Origin: Gracilimonas mengyeensis
Lineage (GTDB): Bacteria > Bacteroidota > Rhodothermia > Balneolales > Balneolaceae
Length of the DNA: 64,000 nt
Assembly: GCF_900182705.1 (NCBI RefSeq)
Contig: NZ_FXTP01000006.1
Coordinates: 62,001 to 126,000 of the forward strand
Reading direction: 5' to 3'
This document shows, piece by piece, positions 1 through 7,846 of the stretch. Under the pieces are notes generated by a model that worked only from the letters and a program-made list of their open reading frames with translations, searched no databases and was not told where the DNA came from. A program made the translations under genes and the position numbers. The first letter of the stretch is position 1, and each line of letters starts with the position of its first letter.

Positions 1-5
1 GATTT

Positions 6-39
6 AAGCCGGAGTGTGTTATTCGCTCCGGCTTTTTTT
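6..39 (+). terminator. Intrinsic terminator of an upstream gene
   Basis: A perfect 9-bp stem (AAGCCGGAG, 6-14, with CTCCGGCTT, 26-34) around an 11-nt loop runs into seven T residues. It would end a plus-strand gene lying before the window. Confidence 0.85.
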
Positions 40-151
40 ATTCCCTGTGATTTATCCTGTCAAAGATCTTCAATCACAAAAAACAGATTCTACTATAAAT
101 GGTTGTTTAGGAAAAAGCGTTGTATCATCTCACACAAAAATAAACCCCATC

Positions 152-1213
152 ATGAGTTTTTTTAAGAAGATGATTTTATGGATTGCTGGAATTTTCCTAA
201 TCGCTGCGGTGACAATAGCTACAGTAGGCTGGATGATTTCCGAACCCGGTTACCAGGGCCCCAAAACTGACCACTTTAACGGCACTACCTTTGAGAATCC
301 GGGAGACATTCCTTCCAAAGGATTCACAGATGTAATGCGCTGGTACATAAACCGCGATCAGGGCGAATGGAGTGAGTCTGCGGGCCGGCCAGAAACAGCG
401 CCCGCGCAACCGGCCGACCGTATTGAAGACGGACTCGAAATCACCTACGTAAATCATTCTACTTTTTTGATTCAGGTGGATGGACTCAATATCCTCACCG
501 ATCCGGTGTGGAGCGAGCGTGTGAGTCCTTTTACTTTTGCCGGACCGAAACGCTACCGCGAACCGGGCATCCGCTTTGAAGACTTGCCGGAAATTGATCT
601 GATTGTACTCAGTCATAATCACTACGACCATCTCGATATCGAAACCCTGAAAAAGCTGAATCAATCGTATCAACCCAAAGTAATTGCTCCATTGGGCGTG
701 CCGCTGATGTTGAATAAATACGGCATCCAGGATACAGAAGCTTTGGACTGGTGGGAGCATACTTCCGGTATGGATGAGATTGCCATCCATGCGGTTCCGG
801 CCCAGCACTTTTCAGCTCGTGGCATGTTTGACCGGGACAAAACGTTGTGGGCGGGTTACATCATCCAAACCGCCCATGGTGATATCTATTTTGCCGGGGA
901 TACCGGTTATGCACCCTTTTTTACAGAAATCGGGGAGAAATTCCCCAACATAAAAATTGGGTTGATACCCATCGGGGCCTACAAACCACGCTGGTTTATG
1001 AAGCCCATGCACGTAAATCCTGCCGAGGCTATCCAAATTCACAAAGATGTTGGCGCCGACATCAGCTTTGGCATGCACTTCGGCACCTTCCCGCTGGCCG
1101 ATGACGGGCAGATGGATCCTATTAACGATTTCAACGAAGAAATGCAGAAATCCGAAAACCGCGGGGTGAATTTTAAGTTGTTAACCGAGGGAGATCAGTT
1201 TAGTATTCAGTAA
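152..1213 (+). CDS. MBL-fold metal-dependent hydrolase (UlaG / NAPE-PLD-like)
   Basis: A 353-residue metallo-beta-lactamase-fold hydrolase. The metal-binding motif SHNHYDH is at residues 154-160 (His155, His157, Asp159, His160), and later blocks (FAGDTGY, GMHFGTF) supply the other expected metal ligands. The segment NHSTFLIQVDGLNILTDPVW is typical of the UlaG/NAPE-PLD-like branch, whose members cleave phosphoester or lactone bonds. Residues 8-27 form one hydrophobic segment, so the enzyme is probably membrane-anchored and faces the periplasm. The ATG at 152 is chosen because upstream alternative starts would run back into the terminator at 6-39. The substrate cannot be read from sequence. Confidence 0.85.
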   Translation: MSFFKKMILWIAGIFLIAAVTIATVGWMISEPGYQGPKTDHFNGTTFENPGDIPSKGFTDVMRWYINRDQGEWSESAGRPETAPAQPADRIEDGLEITYVNHSTFLIQVDGLNILTDPVWSERVSPFTFAGPKRYREPGIRFEDLPEIDLIVLSHNHYDHLDIETLKKLNQSYQPKVIAPLGVPLMLNKYGIQDTEALDWWEHTSGMDEIAIHAVPAQHFSARGMFDRDKTLWAGYIIQTAHGDIYFAGDTGYAPFFTEIGEKFPNIKIGLIPIGAYKPRWFMKPMHVNPAEAIQIHKDVGADISFGMHFGTFPLADDGQMDPINDFNEEMQKSENRGVNFKLLTEGDQFSIQ

Positions 1214-1215
1214 AA

Positions 1216-1326
1216 GTAATTTGGAATGAGGAATTTTGAGTTTTGAATTATAGAGTTGCTGAATACATGCAATCCCGAGTTTAGTCAATGAACTTTCCTT
1301 CTTGGTAGGGGATTGAGGGGTGAGTA
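1216..1326. repeat. Composite intergenic repeat A, copy 1 (decayed)
   Basis: An AT-rich part built from TTGA/TTTTGA words (GAATTTTGAGTTTTGAATT, 1231-1249) is followed by a GC-rich part (CTTGGTAGGGGATTGAGGGG, 1301-1320). The same two-part layout recurs at 5864, 6850 and 9284. This copy has lost the perfect CCCC...GGGG hairpin. Confidence 0.6.
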
Positions 1327-1352
1327 ATGTTTCAAAAGGGTATTAATTTTCA

Positions 1353-1404
1353 CGCGAACCGGGAGGTTCGACCAGGCATTCCGCAGCAGAGCGGCGGAAC
1401 GAGG
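1353..1404. repeat. Double-hairpin intergenic repeat B, copy 1
   Basis: This contains GCGAACC-GGGA-GGTTCG, a near-complete hairpin, followed by ATTCCGCAGCAGAG...CGGAACGAG, a second TTCCG/CGGAA hairpin. Nearly identical copies lie at 2158 and 2977, always between genes. Confidence 0.8.
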
Positions 1405-1450
1405 GCCAAGGATGGGTTGATTTAATGCTTATCATTTAGATTACGTATCA

Positions 1451-2074
1451 ATGAAGAAAGCTTTATCCATAATAATTTTCATTAGCATTTATTTGAATGG
1501 CTTTGCCCAGACAAATGATAGATTGATTAACCAGACAGAAGGGCAAAACGGTCACGTCATAAATTATATCACTGCCCAAACTCTTATAGATGGAAGGATT
1601 AATCATACTCTAAATCTAAAAGAGGTTTTAAACAACAAAACGTTGGAAGAGACGATCAGGATTTGGGGTGAACCGATTAACATCAAATCAGAACAGGATG
1701 TAGCAAATGACGGGACGGTTTTGTTTGAAAGAAAGATGGGTTACTACCCGGGATTGAGGCTTATTTTTCCAGAAAAGAACGGGAAGTATGTTTTAAGCAG
1801 AATTGATTTCATAACAAATAAATCAAACCTAAAACTCGGTGACACATCTTTTTCATTAGGAATGGAAGTAGATAAGCTTCTTCCTACTGCCAATAAAATA
1901 AAATCTGGAGAAGGTAAAAGAGATATTGATATTCGGGTGCTAGAAACCGATCATACCGGAAAAATTAAGAAGACCGATCAAGGGGTATTTCAGTCCCGAA
2001 GTGAATTGCTTAAAATAGAAACCGATTCTGCTGGAAGAATTAGGAGCATGTCTTTATTGATGTATACGATTTGA
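1451..2074 (+). CDS. Secreted protein of unknown function
   Basis: A 207-residue protein with a clear Sec signal peptide (lysines at 2-3, hydrophobic core, likely cleavage after GFAQ at residue 20). I do not recognise the mature domain. It contains a conserved-looking core (KTLEETIRIWGEPINIKSEQ) of a type seen in small periplasmic proteins of this phylum. The gene stands alone, flanked on both sides by copies of the double-hairpin repeat. GC content is lower than in the neighbouring hydrolase gene. The call as a real gene rests on the signal peptide and reading-frame length. Confidence 0.65.
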   Translation: MKKALSIIIFISIYLNGFAQTNDRLINQTEGQNGHVINYITAQTLIDGRINHTLNLKEVLNNKTLEETIRIWGEPINIKSEQDVANDGTVLFERKMGYYPGLRLIFPEKNGKYVLSRIDFITNKSNLKLGDTSFSLGMEVDKLLPTANKIKSGEGKRDIDIRVLETDHTGKIKKTDQGVFQSRSELLKIETDSAGRIRSMSLLMYTI

Positions 2075-2157
2075 TGGGGATGATCCAATGAGAATATGAT
2101 GGTTTGGGTGAGGCGAAATAGTCCTGCAGGGAAGACACCCAAAGCTGTTTATTTTCT

Positions 2158-2208
2158 CGCGAACCGGAGGTTCGCTGAGGCATTCCGCAGCAGAGTTGAC
2201 GGAACGAG
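2158..2208. repeat. Double-hairpin intergenic repeat B, copy 2
   Basis: CGCGAACC-GGA-GGTTCG plus CATTCCGCAGCAGAGTTGACGG. It has the same two-hairpin layout as the copies at 1353 and 2977, with a 3-nt rather than 4-nt first loop. Confidence 0.8.
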
Positions 2209-2237
2209 AGTTAATGCCGGGCATACAACCTTTTTCT

Positions 2238-2708
2238 TTACTTCTGGTAATTCACCGATTTAAAATTGCCGTCTTCATCGATGATGTTGGTTTCGGCGCC
2301 GGGTACTATATCGGTGTTTTGGGCGGATACACAAATCCAGTGATCGCCCTCTTTCTGAACCACAAATGAAAACAGGTTTTGCCGGAGGGAAGGAGTTTCC
2401 ACATTCCCTTTTGGGCTTTGATTTTTGAGTCGCATCCGAGCATGTAAAACAGTAATATCTTCGGATAGGTTTTTCACTGAAGTTTGCATCAGGCGCAAAT
2501 CCGAATCACCAAAGATCTTTTCAAAACCATAAGCGTGCGCTTTTCGGATGTCTTTTCGGTTATGCCACCATAAGCCCACCACGTTTACAAATTCCGCGTC
2601 TTCTGCAAATAACGAGGCCAGCATATCGGCATCGCGCTGCATCCAGGCTTCCACAAATAGGGTGGGGATGTTTTCCGGTGATTTGGCTTTTTTGAAGGTA
2701 TTAGACAT
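2238..2708 (-). CDS. SnoaL/NTF2-like protein (SgcJ/EcaC type)
   Basis: A 156-residue single-domain protein with the NTF2-like fold signature: an N-terminal helix (ENIPTLFVEAWMQRDADMLASLFAEDAEFVNV) in which a work-horse DADxLASLFAEDAEF-type motif leads into strands, then LHARMRLK and FSFVVQKEGDHWICVSAQNTD. This matches the SgcJ/EcaC and DUF4440 group, small cytoplasmic proteins that bind small ligands or act as isomerase- or hydrolase-like enzymes. No signal peptide. It lies alone on the minus strand between repeats. The family call is good; the substrate is unknown. Confidence 0.75.
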   Translation of the reverse strand: MSNTFKKAKSPENIPTLFVEAWMQRDADMLASLFAEDAEFVNVVGLWWHNRKDIRKAHAYGFEKIFGDSDLRLMQTSVKNLSEDITVLHARMRLKNQSPKGNVETPSLRQNLFSFVVQKEGDHWICVSAQNTDIVPGAETNIIDEDGNFKSVNYQK

Positions 2709-3180
2709 AAGAAAGATGGTAATGATCTTTTCAGTCTAAAGCGCAGCGATGACTGGAAAGTTCCAGCTCAGGAAGTCTTTGGCTTCTATTGAGGGTAAAA
2801 TGTTTGAATCTTGCTTTGAAAAAGATGTAGTCTCACTGTACGACTTAAGAGATGATCTAAACTCAGTTCGTGATAAGAAATAAGTTGCTCCGACCTGAAG
2901 ACCGGAGCAATTACAGTGAAAGTCGAGATTTTATCTCGAACGGACGTTAATCTAACAATCCAGGCTTTCAAAATTACGCGAACCGGGAGGTTCGCCGAGG
3001 CATTCCGCAGCAGAGCTGACGGAACGAGGATGAATTGTGTTGGTGGAATGCAAGTCAGAGACTTGCTTGGCTTGTACTCTTAAGTCAGCGCTCGATAAAT
3101 GTGTTCTTCAATTAAAACACGGTGGGCTCGCTGTAAGACTTAAGAGATCAACAATGATGTTTTTAGATATTCTATCACAA
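2709..3180. other. Intergenic region rich in small palindromes
   Basis: I see no gene here. It holds perfect hairpins at 2885-2910 (TTGCTCCG/CGGAGCAA), 2923-2939 (TCGAGAT/ATCTCGA) and 3051-3065 (CAAGTC/GACTTG), plus repeat B copy 3. A 61-codon minus-strand frame at 2786-2971 spans these hairpins and has no protein-like features. Confidence 0.6.
2977..3029. repeat. Double-hairpin intergenic repeat B, copy 3
   Basis: CGCGAACC-GGGA-GGTTCGC (perfect 7-bp stem GCGAACC/GGTTCGC) followed by ATTCCGCAGCAGAGCTGACG and GAACGAGG. This is the best-preserved copy of the family. Confidence 0.85.
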
Positions 3181-3184
3181 CAAA

Positions 3185-3208
3185 AAAAGCCGCGGTAACG
3201 CGGCTTTT
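3185..3208 (-). terminator. Terminator of the 5750-3250 amidohydrolase operon
   Basis: A perfect 10-bp stem AAAAGCCGCG/CGCGGCTTTT (3185-3194, 3199-3208) with a GTAA loop. Read on the minus strand it ends in TTTTTTT, 42 nt past the stop codon of the second amidohydrolase gene. The structure is nearly symmetrical and could act on both strands. Confidence 0.9.
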
Positions 3209-3249
3209 GTATATAGATGTCTGAAAAATGGTGAATTGTAGTTCGTGGT

Positions 3250-4446
3250 TTACTTCACCTTTTCGCCGTTGATGATCACACCGGTTACTTTGGTGAGGTA
3301 CTCTAGCGGGTCGCCGTCAAACATAGCCACATCGGCATCTTTACCGGCTTCCAGAGAACCCACACGGTTGTCGATTTCAAGTAGTTCGGCGGCATCAATG
3401 GTCAGTACTTTCAGGGCGTTCTCCATGCCCAGTCCGTTGGCCGCCGCTAATCCGGCTTCATAAAGTACTACGCGCGTTTTGGGCACATAGCCTTCAAAGC
3501 CACTTTGGAAAGCGATGGGGATACCGGCTTCATACAATTTACCGGGCGTTTCCATGGAGGCATTTTTGGCATCGCCGCCGGGACGTATCATAGTGGGATG
3601 CACCACTATCGGGTAACCGGCTTCTTTGAGTTCGTCCATAATCAGGTAGGCTTCCGCTACCCCATCCAGTACCATCGGGAAGCCAAACTCTTCCTGCAGG
3701 CGAATGGCCGACATAATATCATGGGCGCGGTGTACCGTAACCAGCGCTTTGATCTTTCCTTCCAGCAGATCAGCCAGGGCATCCATGCCGATGTCTCGAG
3801 AAGGAGGATTGTCGCTGTTGCGCTTTTCCAGATAGTCCTGCGCTTTAATCAGTTCCTGCCGCAGCATGGCGATGCCTTTGGCGCGGGTACCGGGTTTGCT
3901 GAATGCACGGCTCAGGTTGTTACCCAGGGTAAAAGCCAGCATGGTGGTTGAATCTACCAAAGCATCCTGCACCGTATTGCCGGTGGTTTTCACAATCATG
4001 GTTTGGCCGCTGATGAGGGCGCCGGGACCGTGACCCGTATGTACCGTGGTGATGCCATGATTACGGAGATGGCCTACCAAAGCTTCCCGTGCGTTATAGG
4101 CATCCATAGCCCGCAGTTCAGGTTGAATGGGATTGGATGTTTCCAGCTGATCCTGATCGGCATCCACATTTAAGTATCCGGCCAGGCCTACCACGGAATG
4201 GGCATCAATGAGGCCGGGTGTGACCACCATGGCTTCATACACTTCATAATTGGAAGGAATATTGATGCTGGAAGCAGATCCCACGCGTTCAATTTTTCCA
4301 TCTTTGATGAGTACTACTCCGTTTGAGATGGGATCACCCGCCATGGTGTAAACGGTTTCGCCTTTAACGGCAATCTGGGCATCCGTCGTACTGTAAGCTG
4401 ATAACAGCAGGGCTGGTATCAGTACTAAAAGTTTGATCAATTTCAT
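3250..4446 (-). CDS. Secreted amidohydrolase paralogue with degenerate metal site
   Basis: A 398-residue protein of the imidazolonepropionase-like amidohydrolase superfamily with a signal peptide (cleavage near residue 23, TTDA/Q). Fold hallmarks are present: the N-terminal strand pattern, MVVTPGLIDAH, and the C-terminal GSLEAGKDADVAMFDGDPLEY. The metal ligands are largely missing. The usual HxH is His83-Ser-Val85, and the positions matching QH and HTDD in the upstream partner read DG and QSGF. The start codon overlaps the partner's stop (ATGA, 4446-4443), so the two are translationally coupled. It may be a non-catalytic subunit or scaffold of a heteromer; that is inference. Confidence 0.85.
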   Translation of the reverse strand: MKLIKLLVLIPALLLSAYSTTDAQIAVKGETVYTMAGDPISNGVVLIKDGKIERVGSASSINIPSNYEVYEAMVVTPGLIDAHSVVGLAGYLNVDADQDQLETSNPIQPELRAMDAYNAREALVGHLRNHGITTVHTGHGPGALISGQTMIVKTTGNTVQDALVDSTTMLAFTLGNNLSRAFSKPGTRAKGIAMLRQELIKAQDYLEKRNSDNPPSRDIGMDALADLLEGKIKALVTVHRAHDIMSAIRLQEEFGFPMVLDGVAEAYLIMDELKEAGYPIVVHPTMIRPGGDAKNASMETPGKLYEAGIPIAFQSGFEGYVPKTRVVLYEAGLAAANGLGMENALKVLTIDAAELLEIDNRVGSLEAGKDADVAMFDGDPLEYLTKVTGVIINGEKVK

Positions 4447-5750
4447 TGTGAACCTCCTTCATGATGGGTGTGAATAGTACCCGGGTAAATTTGATAACCG
4501 CCGGTGGCGTATTTGCGATCTTCTTCATTGGCGCGGTCCCATACTTTGGCCCCTTCAATCCAGGTTTCTTCCACATGGGTGTATACGCTCAGGGGATCGC
4601 CGGAGAGGATGATGAAGTCGCCGTCTTTGCCTTTTTCAAGGGTGCCAGTGCGGTCGTCAATGTCCATCATTTTAGCATTGGCAATAGTTACGGCTTCAAG
4701 GGCTTTTTGGCGGCTCATTCCGTTTTTAACCCCTACAGCAGCAGAGCGCAGGAACAAGCGGGAATCGGTGATACCATCGTCGGTATGGAAGCCAACCAAT
4801 ACGCCGGCATCTTCCAGAATCGCCCCGTTGGAGTTTTTGATTTCGGCCGCTTCTACTTTTCCGCCAAAAGAATCCAGCGTAATGATAGAGGCGGAAACAC
4901 CGGCTTCTGCAATTTCATCGGCCACTTTCCATGCTTCACTCACGTGTTGCAGAACCAGGCGATAGCCAAATTCCTGCGAAAGACGGACGGCGGTTAAAAT
5001 ATCCTGATGCTTGTGGGTGTGGTTGTGTACGGTTCGTTTGCCTTCCAGTACTTCCACCAGTGTTTCCAGCTGCAGGTTACGGGGCGGCATTTTGCTTTCA
5101 TCGCCGTCAGCAGCGTCAATTTTCTTTTTGTATTCCTGGGCTTGCACATACAAGTCACGAACCATGGCCGCCGCTTTGGCACGGGTTCCTGGCCTTGGAC
5201 CAGAACCCATGGGGTTTGTTCCGTTGGCCATTTTTAGTCCGCCGTAGATGTTATTTTCTTCATCCACCACCAACAGCATGTCCTCAATGGTATTGGCATC
5301 ACGGAGTTTCAGGTACACGGTTTGTCCGCTAATAAGCAATCCGGAGCCCGGCATTACATTTACGGAGGTGATGCCACCGGCCAGTGCCCGTTTAAAGCTG
5401 TCGCTTCTCGGGTTGATGGAGTCCATAATGCGGGCATCCGGGTGCATGGCCGCAGAACGGTCGCCGCCATCGCCTTCCCCAATGTGAGAGTGGGTGTCAA
5501 CAAGTCCGGGCATGATCACTTTGCCGGAGACGTCGTGCACGTCAGCATTATTGGGAATACGGGTATTGGACCCGCCTACCGCTGTTATTTTTCCATTGTG
5601 TACTACAAGAACTCCGTTGTTTATCGGCTCGCCGGAGATAGGGATGATTTGTGCGCCGGTAAAGGCCTGGGGAGTGGATTGCGAGAATCCATTCACCCCA
5701 AACAACAGCACACAAGCCACCGCGAGCAACAGGCTTCGGATTGGCTTCAT
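4443..5750 (-). CDS. Secreted amidohydrolase (imidazolonepropionase-like), intact metal site
   Basis: A 435-residue periplasmic hydrolase. The ATG at 5750 gives a clean signal peptide (MKPIRSLLLAVACVLLFGVNGFSQ split near residue 24). A longer reading frame to 5891 would add a non-signal leader. The metal-binding HxH is PGLVDTHSH (His87, His89). Further ligands are in the HNHTHKH cluster near 241-247, LQHVSEAW near 267 and FHTDDGITDSR near 320. The C-terminus has the usual GTLEKGKDGDFIILSGDP. The family acts on cyclic amides, dipeptides or related bonds; the substrate is not identifiable. First gene of a two-gene operon ending at the terminator at 3185. Confidence 0.88.
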   Translation of the reverse strand: MKPIRSLLLAVACVLLFGVNGFSQSTPQAFTGAQIIPISGEPINNGVLVVHNGKITAVGGSNTRIPNNADVHDVSGKVIMPGLVDTHSHIGEGDGGDRSAAMHPDARIMDSINPRSDSFKRALAGGITSVNVMPGSGLLISGQTVYLKLRDANTIEDMLLVVDEENNIYGGLKMANGTNPMGSGPRPGTRAKAAAMVRDLYVQAQEYKKKIDAADGDESKMPPRNLQLETLVEVLEGKRTVHNHTHKHQDILTAVRLSQEFGYRLVLQHVSEAWKVADEIAEAGVSASIITLDSFGGKVEAAEIKNSNGAILEDAGVLVGFHTDDGITDSRLFLRSAAVGVKNGMSRQKALEAVTIANAKMMDIDDRTGTLEKGKDGDFIILSGDPLSVYTHVEETWIEGAKVWDRANEEDRKYATGGYQIYPGTIHTHHEGGSQ

Positions 5751-5863
5751 AATGTGTATATCGTAGTTAGTGTTAACTGTTAAGCATAATAGCGGCATCA
5801 ATTTAGAAAAAAAGGGCAGGTAGTAAAGCGGAGTTTCGTAAAAAGAGGAAAACGGAAGATCAG

Positions 5864-6026
5864 GGAATATTGAATATTGAACAATGAACAAGGAATGGTG
5901 AAGTAAGTGGGAATGGTGAATTTTGAGTGTTGAATTTTGAATTTGGTTTCTTGCTGGATGGGTACTTTCGATACAAAATGTAGCTACCGAGTTTTCCCCG
6001 CTCGGGCGGGGATTAAGGGGTGGGTA
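5864..6026. repeat. Composite intergenic repeat A, copy 2
   Basis: The AT-rich part TATTGAATATTGAACAATGA and GAATTTTGAGTGTTGAATTT is followed about 55 nt later by CCCCGCTCGGGCGGGGATTA and AGGGGTGGGT. The GC part forms a CCCGCTCGGGCGGG hairpin. It lies between divergent genes (5750 and 6178), so it also covers their promoter region; no clear promoter is visible. Confidence 0.75.
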
Positions 6027-6177
6027 AAATGTAGCCAGGAACTGAGTAATCGAAAGCAGCTAATCCTTTTACCACAATCCATAATCTGTAATCTGAAATT
6101 CTTCCCAACCTCTTCAACATGGAACAAAATCACCCTTTCTGCCTTTTAACCCAATGAATGTTAACTAAAACAACGTG

Positions 6178-6849
6178 ATGAAAAATAAAGGAATCAAAAT
6201 TGTTGGCGGAATTGTGGCGGTATTAATAGTGGCTTTTTCCGTGTTTACTTTATCTATTGACGGGATGGTAAAGTCGGGGATAGAAGAAAACGGCTCGGAG
6301 CTGCTGGGTACCGAAGTTTCAGTGGATGATGTGGATGTTTCCCTGTTTGATGGCAGTGGCAGCATCAATGGTTTTACTGTGGAGAATCCCGAAGGCTTTA
6401 GTGATGAACCAGCTATAGAGATCGGTCAGGCTTCTATGCAGGTGGATTTGGGTTCGCTGTTTTCGGATCAGATTATCGTTGAAGAGATCATAGTGAAAAG
6501 TCCGGAGTTATTTTTTGAGCAGAAGGGTATCGGGGCTAATCTTAAAACCCTGAATGATAACATGAGCAGTGGCGAGGATACCTCTTCCGAAACCAGCCTG
6601 GTCATCAACTACCTGCGGGTTGAAAATGGAAAAGTGAAAGTCAGTACAACCATTGACCGCGAACGCACTGCCGAGGCAAGTCTTTCCGAGATTGAACTGG
6701 AAGGTATTGGTAAGGATGGCAGCAATACCGTTCAGCAGAGCATAAGGCAGGTAATGGAACCGTTATTGCAAGAAGCGGTTGAGCAAGCGGTTAAAGGCGG
6801 CATAACGGATCAAATTGAAGATAAAGTGCAGGATCTGCTGGGGAACTGA
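6178..6849 (+). CDS. AsmA-like membrane-anchored protein
   Basis: A 223-residue protein with an N-terminal transmembrane anchor (residues 5-25). The mature part begins with a pattern typical of AsmA/DUF748-type proteins: a short helix, then VSVDDVDVSLFDGSGSINGFTVENPEGF, then AIEIGQASMQVDLGSLFSDQIIVEEIIVKSPELFFE. This resembles the N-terminal repeat of AsmA family proteins, which sit in the inner membrane and project into the periplasm. The C-terminal 40 residues form an amphipathic helical tail (EPLLQEAVEQAVKGGI). A GTG lies directly before the ATG (6175); the ATG is used. Monocistronic between repeat copies. The exact role is unknown. Confidence 0.7.
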   Translation: MKNKGIKIVGGIVAVLIVAFSVFTLSIDGMVKSGIEENGSELLGTEVSVDDVDVSLFDGSGSINGFTVENPEGFSDEPAIEIGQASMQVDLGSLFSDQIIVEEIIVKSPELFFEQKGIGANLKTLNDNMSSGEDTSSETSLVINYLRVENGKVKVSTTIDRERTAEASLSEIELEGIGKDGSNTVQQSIRQVMEPLLQEAVEQAVKGGITDQIEDKVQDLLGN

Positions 6850-6999
6850 AGAATATCGAACATTGAATATTGAACGAGGAACGCTGAAGTAATTTTGAAT
6901 GATGAATTTTGAGTGTTGAGTTTTGAATTCTTTTCATGTCTGTTAAATATAGTCGAAACTAAAGCGTTTCCCCGCTTGGGCGGGGATTAAGGGGTGGGT
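6850..6999. repeat. Composite intergenic repeat A, copy 3
   Basis: GAATATCGAACATTGAATAT and GAATTTTGAGTGTTGAGTTT, then CCCCGCTTGGGCGGGGATTA and AGGGGTGGGT. The GC part CCCCGCTTGGGCGGGG folds as a hairpin. It begins directly at the stop codon of the AsmA-like gene. Confidence 0.8.
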
Positions 7000-7093
7000 T
7001 GATGTGGCCAGAGAAAGGATATTAGACTAAGATTACCAATCATTCCAAAAATCAACTCACACAGAGATAAGTACTAAGCAACAAGCTGGCAAC

Positions 7094-7846
7094 TTAATCC
7101 ACCACTTCGGTAACAATCCTTTCCAAAACCGGTTCTACTTCGGAAGCATTCAGGCCGGTGTCCATTTCTGGATGGTATAACAAAGAGATCAGGGCTTTAT
7201 CGAGATCGGAATATTCGGTGACCGAACCGGAATACGAACTTTGGAAAATACTGTTCTGGTATTTGGGAGAGTCTTTGGCCAGCCCCAGTGATTGCGTTAG
7301 CTCTTCCCGCAACAAGTGGAGTTGGTTTACTTGTTCGGGGCGATACAGATCTACATACATGGCTCCGCGATTCAGCTCATTGCGGCTGTTCCAATACACC
7401 CAAAAAAGCCCATAGTTGTTGGCTGTTTGACCTCTGGCGGGCTCAAAACGATCTTCAAACTCCTGACCTGAACCTAAGAATAGATAGAAATTGGAACGGG
7501 ATGAGTCCGCTGTGGTACGAATCTCAACTCCGTCGGCAGCCAGCATTTCATTTAGCTCCAGTATTACATCCTCCAGCTCAGTCATCAGATAGTCTTTTTT
7601 CTCTCCGCCCACGTAGATGACCATATCTTCATCCCATTTACGGGTTATCTCTGAAGCACTGCCCAGTTCAAAACCAAGGGCGATTTCTTTAAAATAATCG
7701 ATGGCTTCGCGTTGGGTAGCACTTAGTTCCTGATTGTCATTGTCATCATTATCATTGCCGCTACATCCTGCAATACCCGTAAAAAGTAGTATAGCAGACA
7801 GAAAAAATATAAAGTGAGGATGTTTTTTGTACCGCTTAATTAGCAT
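7094..7846 (-). CDS. DUF2927-type lipoprotein
   Basis: A 250-residue predicted lipoprotein: an N-terminal basic stretch, a hydrophobic core and the lipobox TGIAGC (Cys28), followed by an Asn/Asp-rich linker. The mature region fits DUF2927: IDYFKEIALGFE at the start and LLREELTQSLGLAKDSPKYQNSIF near residues 178-201. The EELTQSLGL block aligns with the HExxH region of zinc metallopeptidases but lacks the histidines, so catalysis is doubtful. Its start overlaps the end of the amidohydrolase gene upstream by 11 nt, which indicates translational coupling and probably joint export to the envelope. Confidence 0.75.
   Translation of the reverse strand: MLIKRYKKHPHFIFFLSAILLFTGIAGCSGNDNDDNDNQELSATQREAIDYFKEIALGFELGSASEITRKWDEDMVIYVGGEKKDYLMTELEDVILELNEMLAADGVEIRTTADSSRSNFYLFLGSGQEFEDRFEPARGQTANNYGLFWVYWNSRNELNRGAMYVDLYRPEQVNQLHLLREELTQSLGLAKDSPKYQNSIFQSSYSGSVTEYSDLDKALISLLYHPEMDTGLNASEVEPVLERIVTEVVD

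Noticed and set aside
2786-2971. 61-codon minus-strand frame between genes
   Set aside because: It runs across three hairpins and has no signal, domain or ribosome-binding site.
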